A stretch of 51,939 nt of DNA from Chloroflexota bacterium. Its GTDB lineage: Bacteria; Chloroflexota; Limnocylindria; P2-11E; CF-107. Under the pieces are notes generated by a model, which did not search any database, had not been told where the DNA came from, and saw only the letters and a program-made list of their open reading frames with translations. Where the stretch lies: assembly GCA_005881435.1 (NCBI GenBank), contig VBHP01000092.1, positions 1 through 51,939 on the forward strand, in the 5' to 3' direction. This document shows, in pieces, positions 11,967-20,115 of the stretch. Both the position numbers and the translations under genes were made by a program. Within the stretch, counting starts at the first letter, position 1. Every line of letters begins with the position of its first letter.

Positions 11967-12635
11967 CTAGCTGAGCCGGTACCCCACCCCACGAACGTTT
12001 TCCGGTACCGGCGCGTCCGCCTCGCCGAGCTTGGAACGCAGCCGCGCCAGATGCGGCTTCAACCATTCGGGATCGGGATCGCGCTCGTCGGGCCATCCGG
12101 CGCGCAGAAGCTGCTCGCGCGCAACGACCTCGCCGCCGCGACGGACGAGGATCTCGAGCAGCCGGAACTCGATCGGCGTCAGCTCCAAAAGCTTGTCCTT
12201 GACGGCGGCCGTGTGCCGTGCCGGATCGACGGCGATGCTTCCGAGCGACACCGGCGCCTTTGGTGCGGTATTGCCCGACGCGCGCCGCAACACGGCGCGA
12301 ACACGCGCGACCAGCTCCTTCCTGCCGAACGGCTTGGTGAGGTAGTCGTCCGCACCGAGCTCGAGGAGGCGCGCTTTCTCCTCTTCCTCCTTGCGTCCGG
12401 TGAGCATGATGATCGGCAACGCGCTCGTCTCGCGGATCCGGCGGCAGACTTCGTCGCCGCTGATTCGCGGAAGCTGCATGTCCAGCACCACCAGGTCCGG
12501 GGCATCGTCGCGCACTTTGCGGAGGGCCGCTTCGCCGTCGTACGCGGTCACGACCTCGTAGCTCTCGCTGCCCAGGAGCATCGCCACCATGCCGACCATA
12601 GCCGGATCGTCGTCGACGACGAGGACTCGCGTCAC
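11967..12635 (-). CDS. OmpR/PhoB-family response regulator
   Basis: The 222-residue transcription factor has a receiver domain (1-115) and a winged-helix DNA-binding domain (about 128-222). The acidic pocket is DDD at 8-10, the phosphorylation site is D52 in LVVLDMQLP, and T79 and K101 (LTKPFG) complete the switch. The C-terminus ends VRGVGYRLS as in PhoB-type regulators. Its ATG overlaps the stop of the DUF2269-like gene by four bases, and the histidine kinase lies just before that, so the three genes form one signalling operon. Targets unknown. Confidence 0.93.
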   Translation of the reverse strand: MTRVLVVDDDPAMVGMVAMLLGSESYEVVTAYDGEAALRKVRDDAPDLVVLDMQLPRISGDEVCRRIRETSALPIIMLTGRKEEEEKARLLELGADDYLTKPFGRKELVARVRAVLRRASGNTAPKAPVSLGSIAVDPARHTAAVKDKLLELTPIEFRLLEILVRRGGEVVAREQLLRAGWPDERDPDPEWLKPHLARLRSKLGEADAPVPENVRGVGYRLS

Positions 12636-13093
12636 GACACGAACGGCGTGGGCTTCGTGACCATCAAGAAGACGATGACGACCACGATGAGCGCGGTCAG
12701 GATCCCCAGCGTCCGGCCGCGCGACGACGCGGCCTGGAACGCCGCGGATTTCGCGCCGGCCGACGCGAGCGCGGCGCGCTGCCGCGCCAGGACCGGCCGG
12801 TACAGCACCACGCCGACGATCACCGCCAGGATGTACAGGAGCAGCGCCGCGGCAAGCCAGAACGTCCGCAGGTCAAGACCGCCGATGAAAACCAGCGTCA
12901 GACCGGTCACCAGGAGCAGGCCGTAGAACGCGTTCGCGACGTTGTCGACCAGGTGCAGAGTCGAAAACACGAACGGCAGGACACGCTCGTCGTTCGCGGC
13001 GCGCCCCAGCCACAGCCCATATGACGCGTTGAAGCCCACGGCGATGATCGCCGAGAGCACGTGAACGAACTTGACGATGGTGTATCCGTCCAT
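12632..13093 (-). CDS. DUF2269-like integral membrane protein in a two-component operon
   Basis: The 153-residue protein has four hydrophobic helices, beginning VKFVHVLSAIIAVGFNASYG with a histidine in the first helix, as in DUF2269/CopD-like proteins. It lies nine bases after the histidine kinase stop and overlaps the regulator start by four bases. That tight position suggests a membrane input or accessory role, because the kinase itself has no membrane helix. A second protein of similar plan is at 30868-31377. Confidence 0.7.
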   Translation of the reverse strand: MDGYTIVKFVHVLSAIIAVGFNASYGLWLGRAANDERVLPFVFSTLHLVDNVANAFYGLLLVTGLTLVFIGGLDLRTFWLAAALLLYILAVIVGVVLYRPVLARQRAALASAGAKSAAFQAASSRGRTLGILTALIVVVIVFLMVTKPTPFVS

Positions 13094-13102
13094 GCGTGAA
13101 GC

Positions 13103-14731
13103 TTAAGCCGCGGCGCTTGCGAGCGGGAGCGTGAACGAGAACGTCGCGCCGGCGGGCTCGCGACCCTCGAGCCAGATGCGACCGCCGTGCGCCTCGACGA
13201 TGCGCCGGCTGGCGTACAGACCGATGCCCGTACCCCGCACGCGGGTCGGGTCGCCGACGCGCACGTAGGGCTCGAAGATGCGCCCGCGGTCCTCGAGTGG
13301 CACGCCCGGCCCCTCATCTCCGACGCTCACCACGGCGTCGCCGCGTTGCCGGCGCACCCGCACGGTGACTCGGGTGGCCTCGGGCGCGTACTTCGCGGCG
13401 TTGTGCAGCAGGTTCGCCACGACCTCCTGCACCCGCCGCCGGTCGCCGCGCACGAACAGCGCCCCCGACGGCAGCTGCGCTTCGAGACGGTGCCGCCGCA
13501 TGATCGGCGCGAGCTCGCGGAGCGATTCCGCGACGGCACCGCGTAGATCGAACCGCGAACGACGCAGTTGCAGCTCCGGCGAGGCCGCGCGCACCGAAGT
13601 CAGGATCCGATCGACGAGGTCGTCGAGCCGCTGCACTTGAGAGAGCGCGTCGCCGATCGGCGCGCGATTGCCGTTCTCGCCGATCAGATCGAGGTAGCCG
13701 CGGATCACCGACAACGGCGTACGCAAGTCGTGCGTGACCATCGAGACGAACTCCGAACGAGCGCGGTCGAGCTCGCGCAGGCGGTCGGAGGTGCGGCGCT
13801 CGACCTCGTAGAGGGCGGCCTTGTCGATGGCCAGCGCCGCCTGGTTCGCGACCGCGGCGATGAAGTTGAGGTCCTCGTCGGTCCACTCGCTCTTTCCGGG
13901 CACATGCAAGGCGATCGCGCCCAGCACTTGATCCCCGACGAGCAGCGGCTGCGCCACGAGTTGGCCCTCGACGACGGCGCGCAGACGGGCCAGCGCGTCG
14001 AGCGCCTGCGTGCGCAGCGCTTTCGGCGGATCGCCGCGCGTCGCCCGCTGCTCGAAATCCGGTTCGCTGCCGAGGTAGATCGCGCCGGAGGATCCTGGGT
14101 ACAGGCCAAGGATGCGGTCCAGGCTGAGGACCAGGACCTCCTCCAGCTTGAGCGTGGACGTCAGCACGTTCGAGACCTCGAAGAGTGCGGTGACTTCATG
14201 CAGCTTGCGCTCGGCGTCGCGCTGCAGCCGGGACTTCTGGATGATGCCGGCGAGCTGGTTCGCGATGGTCTGCAGGTACTCGATCTCAGACGGCGTGAAG
14301 TCACGCGGCCGCACGGTCTGGATGTTGATGACCCCGACCGTCTCGTCGCCGGCGACGAGCGGCGCCGACAGCATCGAGGTGAAACGGTCCTCATCGACGC
14401 CGGGCACCCACTTGAAACGCGGCTCGGAGCGCACGTCGCGTGAGGCCAGGGGCACGCGCGCCTTCGCCACCCAGCCGGTGATCCCTTCGCCGATGACCAT
14501 CTTGGCGCGGCCGATGGCCCGCCGGTTCAGGCCATTGGAGGCCGCGAGCGTGAGCACGCCTTCGCGCTTGTCGAGGAGATACAGGCTGCACACCTGCGCC
14601 TCCATGGCTGTCGTGGTGCGGTCGATGATCTGCCGCAGCATCTCGTCCCAGTCGAGCGTCGAGGATGCGACCTGCGCGACCTCGTGCAGGAACGACAGCT
14701 CCTTGAGCTTGCGCTCGACCTCACCGTCCAT
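13103..14731 (-). CDS. GAF-domain sensor histidine kinase (soluble)
   Basis: The 542-residue kinase has two GAF domains (about 15-165 and 180-310), a dimerisation/phosphoacceptor domain with H334 in MVTHDLRTPLS, and an ATPase domain with the N box around N440-N444, DEGPGV at 472-477 and GTGIGLY at 500-506. No transmembrane segment is visible, so it should sense a cytosolic ligand, redox state or a partner. The next two genes encode a membrane protein and an OmpR-type regulator, its likely partners. A TATCCT box lies 15 bases before the ATG. Confidence 0.93.
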   Translation of the reverse strand: MDGEVERKLKELSFLHEVAQVASSTLDWDEMLRQIIDRTTTAMEAQVCSLYLLDKREGVLTLAASNGLNRRAIGRAKMVIGEGITGWVAKARVPLASRDVRSEPRFKWVPGVDEDRFTSMLSAPLVAGDETVGVINIQTVRPRDFTPSEIEYLQTIANQLAGIIQKSRLQRDAERKLHEVTALFEVSNVLTSTLKLEEVLVLSLDRILGLYPGSSGAIYLGSEPDFEQRATRGDPPKALRTQALDALARLRAVVEGQLVAQPLLVGDQVLGAIALHVPGKSEWTDEDLNFIAAVANQAALAIDKAALYEVERRTSDRLRELDRARSEFVSMVTHDLRTPLSVIRGYLDLIGENGNRAPIGDALSQVQRLDDLVDRILTSVRAASPELQLRRSRFDLRGAVAESLRELAPIMRRHRLEAQLPSGALFVRGDRRRVQEVVANLLHNAAKYAPEATRVTVRVRRQRGDAVVSVGDEGPGVPLEDRGRIFEPYVRVGDPTRVRGTGIGLYASRRIVEAHGGRIWLEGREPAGATFSFTLPLASAAA

Positions 14732-14766
14732 GTGCTGTTCCAGCCAAGGATACGGAGGGGATGTAC

Positions 14767-15444
14767 TCAGACGGCGGGGGAGATCGGTGCCGGAGCGGTG
14801 CGTAGCGCGAAGCAGGCGGTCTGCCTTCGATCGATCCCCTGGACGATCAGGAAGGCGAGGAGCGGCGGGAAGACGCCGGCGACGTCACCGGCGAGGGTCA
14901 GCTGCGCGTACTGGAGCAACTGCGGGACCGTGGTCGTGGGCTGCCGCAGCAGAATGTTCCCGACCACGTCCGTGACCAGGAATGTCCCCCACCACAGCGG
15001 CACAAGCGCGGTGGTGGACGCGCTCCGCCACGATGTCGGATCCGATCGATCGTTCTGCGGGTCACTGCCTTTCCAGATGTCGTTGATGATCTGCGGCGGC
15101 CGGATGAGGTTGGCGAAGGGCACGAAAAACCATCCGATGGACCAGCGCGGACCGAATCGGAGTCCCTGCAGGCCGAGGGCATCAAGCGCCTTGCGCGCTC
15201 CGTGGACCCACACGAGGAAGACCAGGGCGTTCACCACGGCGATCGCCGTCTGCACCAGGCCGACAAACATTTGACGCGCGTCGTTCGCCTCGATCTCGCT
15301 GTCGCTGATGAAGGCGCGCGCGACGATCCGCTGCACGAGGTCGAGCTGCTGCGCGCTCGACAGCGCTCCGACGATCGCCGCCAGAACGCTGATCCCGAGC
15401 AGCATCAACGCGAGGCGGGCTCTGGTGTGCGCCGCCGCGACCAT
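14767..15444 (-). CDS. DUF4328 domain membrane protein
   Basis: The 226-residue protein has about five hydrophobic helices. The block WVHGARKALDALG, then LRFGPRWSIGWFFVPFANL and IRPPQIINDIWKGS, is the DUF4328 pattern; the family function is unknown. I use the ATG at 15444, five bases after the rhomboid stop. A longer frame to 15606 would overlap the rhomboid gene and reads as Arg-rich shadow. It is probably co-transcribed with the rhomboid gene. It ends 35 bases upstream of the kinase start, leaving little room for a separate kinase promoter. Confidence 0.78.
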   Translation of the reverse strand: MVAAAHTRARLALMLLGISVLAAIVGALSSAQQLDLVQRIVARAFISDSEIEANDARQMFVGLVQTAIAVVNALVFLVWVHGARKALDALGLQGLRFGPRWSIGWFFVPFANLIRPPQIINDIWKGSDPQNDRSDPTSWRSASTTALVPLWWGTFLVTDVVGNILLRQPTTTVPQLLQYAQLTLAGDVAGVFPPLLAFLIVQGIDRRQTACFALRTAPAPISPAV

Positions 15445-15449
15445 GTTCG

Positions 15450-16181
15450 TTACGACTGCTGGTACGACATCCGCGGGCCGGGACCGGATGCGCCACGCAG
15501 CACGAAAGCGAGCACGAGGCCGGCGACGAAACCGCCGACGTGGGCAAGGTAGGCGACGCCGTCGGTTTGACCGCTGAAGGCGTTGAGGAATTGCAACGCC
15601 GCCCACAGGCCGATCATCACCACGGCGGGTACCTCGATGATCCAGGGGATGATCCGCAGGAGGATCAGCACCCGGATCGGATTGCGCGGGAACATGACGA
15701 GGTACGCCGCGAGCACGCCGGAGATCGCACCCGAAGCGCCGAGGCTCGGAATGACGGACGTCGGATCTGAGTAGACCTGCGCAAGCGAGGCGATGAGACC
15801 GCAGACGAGATAGAACGCCAGGTATTTCAATCGCCCGAAGGTACGCTCGACGTTATCGCCGAAGATGAACAGGAACAGCATGTTGCCGAGCAAGTGCAGC
15901 CAGCCACCATGCATGAACATCGAGGTGAACAGCGTGAGCCAGATCGGACGCGGACCCGGCTCCTCATCGATCTGCACCGGTGTGCCATCGGGAAGGGAGA
16001 CCACCACAGGCCCGACGAGATCCTGACCGGTGGTGATCTCGGCGGGAACGGCGGAATAGCCGTCGGTGATCGCGGGGAACGGAAGCTGGATCAACACAAA
16101 GACGAGAACGTTGATCGCGATGAGCGCGATGTTGATGAAGGGCGGTGGACCCGGTTCGTTCCGGTCGCCGATCGGCAGCAT
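15450..16181 (-). CDS. Rhomboid-family intramembrane serine protease
   Basis: This 243-residue membrane protease cleaves transmembrane segments. The catalytic serine is S150 in GASGAISG and the histidine is H214 in AHVGGFVAG. FMHGGWLHLLGNMLFLFIFG (90-109) is the conserved HxxxxHxxxN region. A loop of about 45 residues separates the first helix from this region. A good GGAGGGAG site lies seven bases before the ATG. The gene leads a short operon with the DUF4328 gene. The substrate is unknown. Confidence 0.93.
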   Translation of the reverse strand: MLPIGDRNEPGPPPFINIALIAINVLVFVLIQLPFPAITDGYSAVPAEITTGQDLVGPVVVSLPDGTPVQIDEEPGPRPIWLTLFTSMFMHGGWLHLLGNMLFLFIFGDNVERTFGRLKYLAFYLVCGLIASLAQVYSDPTSVIPSLGASGAISGVLAAYLVMFPRNPIRVLILLRIIPWIIEVPAVVMIGLWAALQFLNAFSGQTDGVAYLAHVGGFVAGLVLAFVLRGASGPGPRMSYQQS

Positions 16182-16285
16182 TCAACGTCTCCCTCCGCGT
16201 GATTCCCGCGCCCGCTGCACGTTGCCTTCCAGCCCTCCCCGATCGGGGGACGCAGCGAGCTTAGGGCAGTCCGAGCATCGCGCGC

Positions 16286-17104
16286 GTGGATGTGTCGAGA
16301 CCAGATCTCGCGATCGTCATTCCGGCGTTCAACGAGGAGCTTCGCCTGCAGCGCGCCCTGCCCCGGATTCGGGCCGTCTTGGCCGCGCGCGGCCGGCGCA
16401 GTGAAGTAATCGTCGTCGACGATGGCAGCACCGATCGCACCGCCGACGTGACGCGCGAGTGGAGCACCCGGTGGTCTGCGGTCCGTCTAGTGGTGCACCC
16501 GCTCAATCGCGGCAAAGGCGCAGCCGTGCGCTCGGGGGTCCTGGCGAGCCACGCCGATCGCGTCGCGTTCACCGACGCTGACCTGTCGGCGCCGATCGAG
16601 CAGCTCGACGTCCTTCTCGACGACCTTGCCGACGCGGAGATCGCGATCCTGTCCCGCGCGCTGCCCGGCGCGCGCATCGAGCACCACCAGTCCGCGCCGC
16701 GGGAAACGATGGGAAAGCTCTACGCGGCGCTGGCGAATGGATTGCTGCTGCGCGGCGTCCCTGATCCGCAATGCGGATTGAAGGTGTACCGAGGCGATCT
16801 CGCGCGTCGTCTCTTCGCGGAGGTCCGCGAGGACGGTGTGGTCTTCGACACCGAGGTCCTGCTGCTGGCGGCGCGCGCGAAGGCGCGCATCAGCCAGCGG
16901 CCGGCCGTCTGGCGACACGACCCCGAGACGCGGATCCCCTTCGACCTCGTCCGCGCCCTGGGCATCGCCGTCGCGCTGTGGCGGATGAAATGGCGACATC
17001 GCGTCCTGCTCCCCGTCGCGGCCGCGGGCCCGATCCGCGCCGCGAGCGGCGCCGCCCTGGCGCATTCGGCGGCGACGTGGGAGTACGGCGATACCGCCAC
17101 GTAG
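16286..17104 (+). CDS. Family 2 glycosyltransferase (dolichyl-phosphate glucosyltransferase-like)
   Basis: The 272-residue GT-A enzyme transfers a sugar from a nucleotide donor, probably to a polyprenyl phosphate. IVIPAFNEELRL, VDDGSTDRTADV, NRGKGAAVRSGV and TDADLSAP are the successive GT2 motifs, and DPQCGLKVYRGD is characteristic of the Alg5/DPG-synthase branch. No membrane helix follows the catalytic domain. The start is a GTG at 16286; another GTG lies two codons on, and neither has a ribosome binding site. The next gene encodes a GT-C enzyme of the type that uses polyprenyl-phosphate sugars, so the pair may work in sequence. Confidence 0.88.
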   Translation: MDVSRPDLAIVIPAFNEELRLQRALPRIRAVLAARGRRSEVIVVDDGSTDRTADVTREWSTRWSAVRLVVHPLNRGKGAAVRSGVLASHADRVAFTDADLSAPIEQLDVLLDDLADAEIAILSRALPGARIEHHQSAPRETMGKLYAALANGLLLRGVPDPQCGLKVYRGDLARRLFAEVREDGVVFDTEVLLLAARAKARISQRPAVWRHDPETRIPFDLVRALGIAVALWRMKWRHRVLLPVAAAGPIRAASGAALAHSAATWEYGDTAT

Positions 17105-17143
17105 CCATTACCGACGACGCTTGAGATCGGACCGCGGCGAACG

Positions 17144-18376
17144 ATGAACGTGACGCTGCGCCCACTGGCTCGCGCCCGACGGCTTCGCGTCCCCCGGACC
17201 ATCGAGGCATCGCGAGCGGTGCGCGACGAGCTGCCGTTCCTCGCCGGCATCGTGTTCGGACTGGCGGTGATGCTGTTCGCGGGGTTCTTCGAGGCCCGCG
17301 ATCGAAACGTCCAGGGCAACGATTTCTCGTACATGTGGGCCGGCGCGCATGCCGTCCTGGGCGGCCACAACCCCTATGACGGCGTCTCCTTCCCTGCCGA
17401 GTCCAAGATCCTCGGCACCGCGCCGCCGCACGAAACGGTCTTCGGCTATCCGCCCTGGGTGGCTCTCGCACTCGTGCCACTGGCGGCGCTGCCGCTGTGG
17501 GTCGCCTCGGGCCTCTTCACCTACGGCGGCATGCTGCTGGCCGCCCTCGGTCTGCGGGCATTGGTGCGTGCGCGCGTGCCCGATCTGCCCCTCGTGCACA
17601 CGCTCGCGGCCGCGGCGCTCCTGGCGTCGCAGCCCGGGATCGCGGCGTTGCAGGCGGGGCAGTGGGCGTTCCTGCTCGTCGCCGCGCTGTGCTGGACCGC
17701 GCTCGGGCTTGGGAGCGGATCGCTGCTCCGTTCAAGTGCCAGCGTGATCCTGCTGGCGAAGCCGCAGCTGGTGCTGTTCGACATGTGGGCGGTGTTCCGC
17801 TCGGCGTTCGCCATCCGCGGCCTCCGCTACACGATGTTGCTCGGCTCGGTCTTCGCCGTGGTGGTCGGGCTGCCCTGGCTGGTGTTTCCGGGCTGGCTCG
17901 AGGCCTGGCGCACGGCGCTGATCGCGCAGCGCATGGCCTTCGTGCCGCCGACCACCCCGGCGCAGGCGCTCGCGGACCTCATCGGCGCGCCCGGCATCTG
18001 GCTCGCGGTCCTGGCTCTGTTCGTCACCGTCGCCATCGGCCTGGCCTTCGACGCGCGCGGCGAAGGATGGTTGGCGATCTGGATCGCGATCTCGGCCGCC
18101 TTCCCGGTGTACAGCTGGTCCTACGACCAGGTCGTGCTGGTCGTTCCGATCGTCATCGCCGCGGGCGTGATCGCGCGCCGTTCCCGACGCGTGGCGATCC
18201 TCGTCGCCGTGTTTGGCTTCACCTTCCTGCTGCTCGTGCCCACGCTGCTGTACGAGATCGCGAACCGCAGGATCAACGAGAGCTACAGCGCCTTCATACC
18301 CCTGACCGTGCTTCTGCTCCTGGTCGTATCGCTGTGGCCGGACCGGCGAGCGCGGCACCTAGACTCGGGAGCGTGA
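17144..18376 (+). CDS. Family 87 (DUF2029) membrane glycosyltransferase
   Basis: The 410-residue protein has about nine hydrophobic helices. The first outside loop contains GNDFSYMWAGAHAVLGG and NPYDG and then GYPPWVALAL, the GT87 pattern in which an acidic residue (here in NDF) is thought to be the catalytic base. Such enzymes (PimE type) transfer mannose or another sugar from a polyprenyl phosphate on the outer face of the membrane. The stop overlaps the ATG of the ABC ATPase by one base, so it belongs to an operon with the exporter. Confidence 0.82.
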   Translation: MNVTLRPLARARRLRVPRTIEASRAVRDELPFLAGIVFGLAVMLFAGFFEARDRNVQGNDFSYMWAGAHAVLGGHNPYDGVSFPAESKILGTAPPHETVFGYPPWVALALVPLAALPLWVASGLFTYGGMLLAALGLRALVRARVPDLPLVHTLAAAALLASQPGIAALQAGQWAFLLVAALCWTALGLGSGSLLRSSASVILLAKPQLVLFDMWAVFRSAFAIRGLRYTMLLGSVFAVVVGLPWLVFPGWLEAWRTALIAQRMAFVPPTTPAQALADLIGAPGIWLAVLALFVTVAIGLAFDARGEGWLAIWIAISAAFPVYSWSYDQVVLVVPIVIAAGVIARRSRRVAILVAVFGFTFLLLVPTLLYEIANRRINESYSAFIPLTVLLLLVVSLWPDRRARHLDSGA

Positions 18377-19293
18377 TGCTCCGCGCCGAAAAGCTGACCA
18401 AGCGCTTCGAGAAGCTCACCGCCGTCGACGCCCTCGACCTCGAGGTGCGCGAGGGCGAGGTCTTCGGCTTCCTTGGACCGAACGGCGCGGGGAAGACGAC
18501 CACGATCCGCCTGCTCTCGGCGCTCATCGCGCCGACGAGCGGCACCGCTGAGATCGCCGGTTTTCGGCTGGGACGCGACGATGCCAGCATCCGCGCCGCC
18601 GTCGGCGTCCTGACCGAGCATCCCGGTTTATACGAGCGCCTCTCGGCACACGACAACCTCGACTTCTACGCCCGCCTCTACGGCCTGCCGGACGGCCTCC
18701 GCGTCGCGCGCGTCGAGCATTTCCTGCGGCTGATGGGACTCTGGGATCGCCGTCACGACCCGATCGCGACGTATTCGCGCGGCATGAAGCAAAAGGTCGC
18801 GATCGCGCGTGCCGCGCTCCACGAGCCGAAGATCATCTTCCTCGATGAGCCCACGACTGGGCTCGATCCGGATGCGGCAAAGACCGTTCGCGACCTGATC
18901 CTCGCGCTGCGGGCGGAGGGCCGGACGGTGTTCCTGTGCACGCACAATCTCGACGAAGCCGACCGCCTCTGCGACCGCATCGCGCTATTCCGCCGCCGAA
19001 CCGTCCGCGTCGATACGCCGACGAACCTCCGCCGCGAGGTCTACGGCGCGTGGACCGAGATCCGCCTGCGGGAAGCGCGGCCCGAACATCTGCGCCGCGT
19101 GCAAGCGGTCGAGGGCGTGCGCAACGCGAGCCTCTTCGATAGCACGCTGCGGGTCGATCTGGACGATCCGCTGCGGACAAACCCGAAGGTAATCCGCGCG
19201 CTGGTGGAAGTCGGCGCGGATGTGGCATTCGTGACCGAAGGGAAGCCAAGCCTGGAGGACGTGTACCTGCAGATCATGGAGCAGCAGTCGTGA
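18376..19293 (+). CDS. ABC transporter ATP-binding protein
   Basis: The 305-residue ATPase drives an exporter with the next gene. Walker A GPNGAGKTTT, signature YSRGMKQKVAIARA, Walker B IIFLDEPTTGLD and H-loop CTHNLDEADRL are all intact. It has the C-terminal extension usual in drug, antibiotic and Na+ exporters (CcmA/NatA type). The ATG shares its first base with the stop of the preceding gene, and a GTG one codon earlier is also possible. The frame is open far upstream, but that part is shadow of the glycosyltransferase. Confidence 0.93.
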   Translation: MLRAEKLTKRFEKLTAVDALDLEVREGEVFGFLGPNGAGKTTTIRLLSALIAPTSGTAEIAGFRLGRDDASIRAAVGVLTEHPGLYERLSAHDNLDFYARLYGLPDGLRVARVEHFLRLMGLWDRRHDPIATYSRGMKQKVAIARAALHEPKIIFLDEPTTGLDPDAAKTVRDLILALRAEGRTVFLCTHNLDEADRLCDRIALFRRRTVRVDTPTNLRREVYGAWTEIRLREARPEHLRRVQAVEGVRNASLFDSTLRVDLDDPLRTNPKVIRALVEVGADVAFVTEGKPSLEDVYLQIMEQQS

Positions 19294-20105
19294 GCGCCAC
19301 GGTCGCGTACGTGCCACGCCGCACCGCGGTCGTGCGTGCCGTAGTGCTGCGCGAGTGGCGCGAGGCGCTGACGAACAAGCTGCTCATCGGCATGACGTTC
19401 CTGCCGCCGCTGGTGATCCTCGCCGCGGGGATCGGCGCCGTCGCGGCGGCTGCGGCGAATCCTCCCAACGAGCGCGACATCCAGGCGCTCTATGCCGCGG
19501 CGCCGGCGGTGCGCGGCCTCGATCCGAAGGAGGCGGTGCAGGGCATCATCGCGCAGTACTTCCTGATCCTGTTCCTGATGATCCCCACCATCGTGCCGCT
19601 GACGATCGCCATCTACTCAGTGATCGGCGAGAAGGCGAATCGCACACTTGAACCGCTGCTGGCGACGCCGGCCGGCGTCGGCGACCTGTTAATAGCCAAG
19701 AGCATCGCGGCGATGGTGCCGGCGGTGCTGGTGACATGGCTCGCATACTTCATCTACCTCCTCGCCGTGGCCAAGGTCGGCAGCGGCCCGGCGCAGAACG
19801 CGGTGCTGTCACCGCGCTGGCTGGCGGCGATGACCTTGATGGTCCCGCTGTTGACGCTGCTGTCGGTGAATCTCGGCGTGCTCATCTCCACACGCGTCAA
19901 CGACATCCGCGTGGCGCAGCAGATCGGCGGCCTCATCGTCGTACCGGTGGTGGCCATCGGCATCGCGCAGGTCACCGGGCGGGTCGTCCTAGACGACGCC
20001 CCCATCCTTGCTACCTCGGTCGGCCTGTTCGTCCTCGATGCCGCGCTCATCGCCGTCGCGCGGGTGCTGTTCCAGCGCGAGAACATCCTGGTCCGCTGGC
20101 GCTAG
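19290..20105 (+). CDS. ABC transporter permease (ABC-2 type)
   Basis: The 271-residue membrane protein has about six helices: one near residues 31-55, a large loop containing PPNERDIQALYAAAPAVRGL, then five more. YSVIGEKANRTLEPLLATP is the conserved cytoplasmic motif of ABC-2 permeases and coupling helix. The GTG start overlaps the ATPase stop by four bases. The pair probably exports a small molecule, ion or lipid; the neighbouring glycosyltransferases hint at an envelope substrate, but that is inference. Confidence 0.88.
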   Translation: MSATVAYVPRRTAVVRAVVLREWREALTNKLLIGMTFLPPLVILAAGIGAVAAAAANPPNERDIQALYAAAPAVRGLDPKEAVQGIIAQYFLILFLMIPTIVPLTIAIYSVIGEKANRTLEPLLATPAGVGDLLIAKSIAAMVPAVLVTWLAYFIYLLAVAKVGSGPAQNAVLSPRWLAAMTLMVPLLTLLSVNLGVLISTRVNDIRVAQQIGGLIVVPVVAIGIAQVTGRVVLDDAPILATSVGLFVLDAALIAVARVLFQRENILVRWR

Positions 20106-20115
20106 CCGGTCGCGG

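Noticed and set aside
16237-16248. Palindrome CCCCGATCGGGG between the rhomboid and GT2 genes
   Set aside because: Twelve bases of GC-rich palindrome without a T run or second copy is compatible with chance.
17497-18375. Upstream extension of the ABC ATPase frame
   Set aside because: It lies over the GT87 gene in another frame and reads as Arg/Ala-rich shadow; the ATPase begins normally at 18376.
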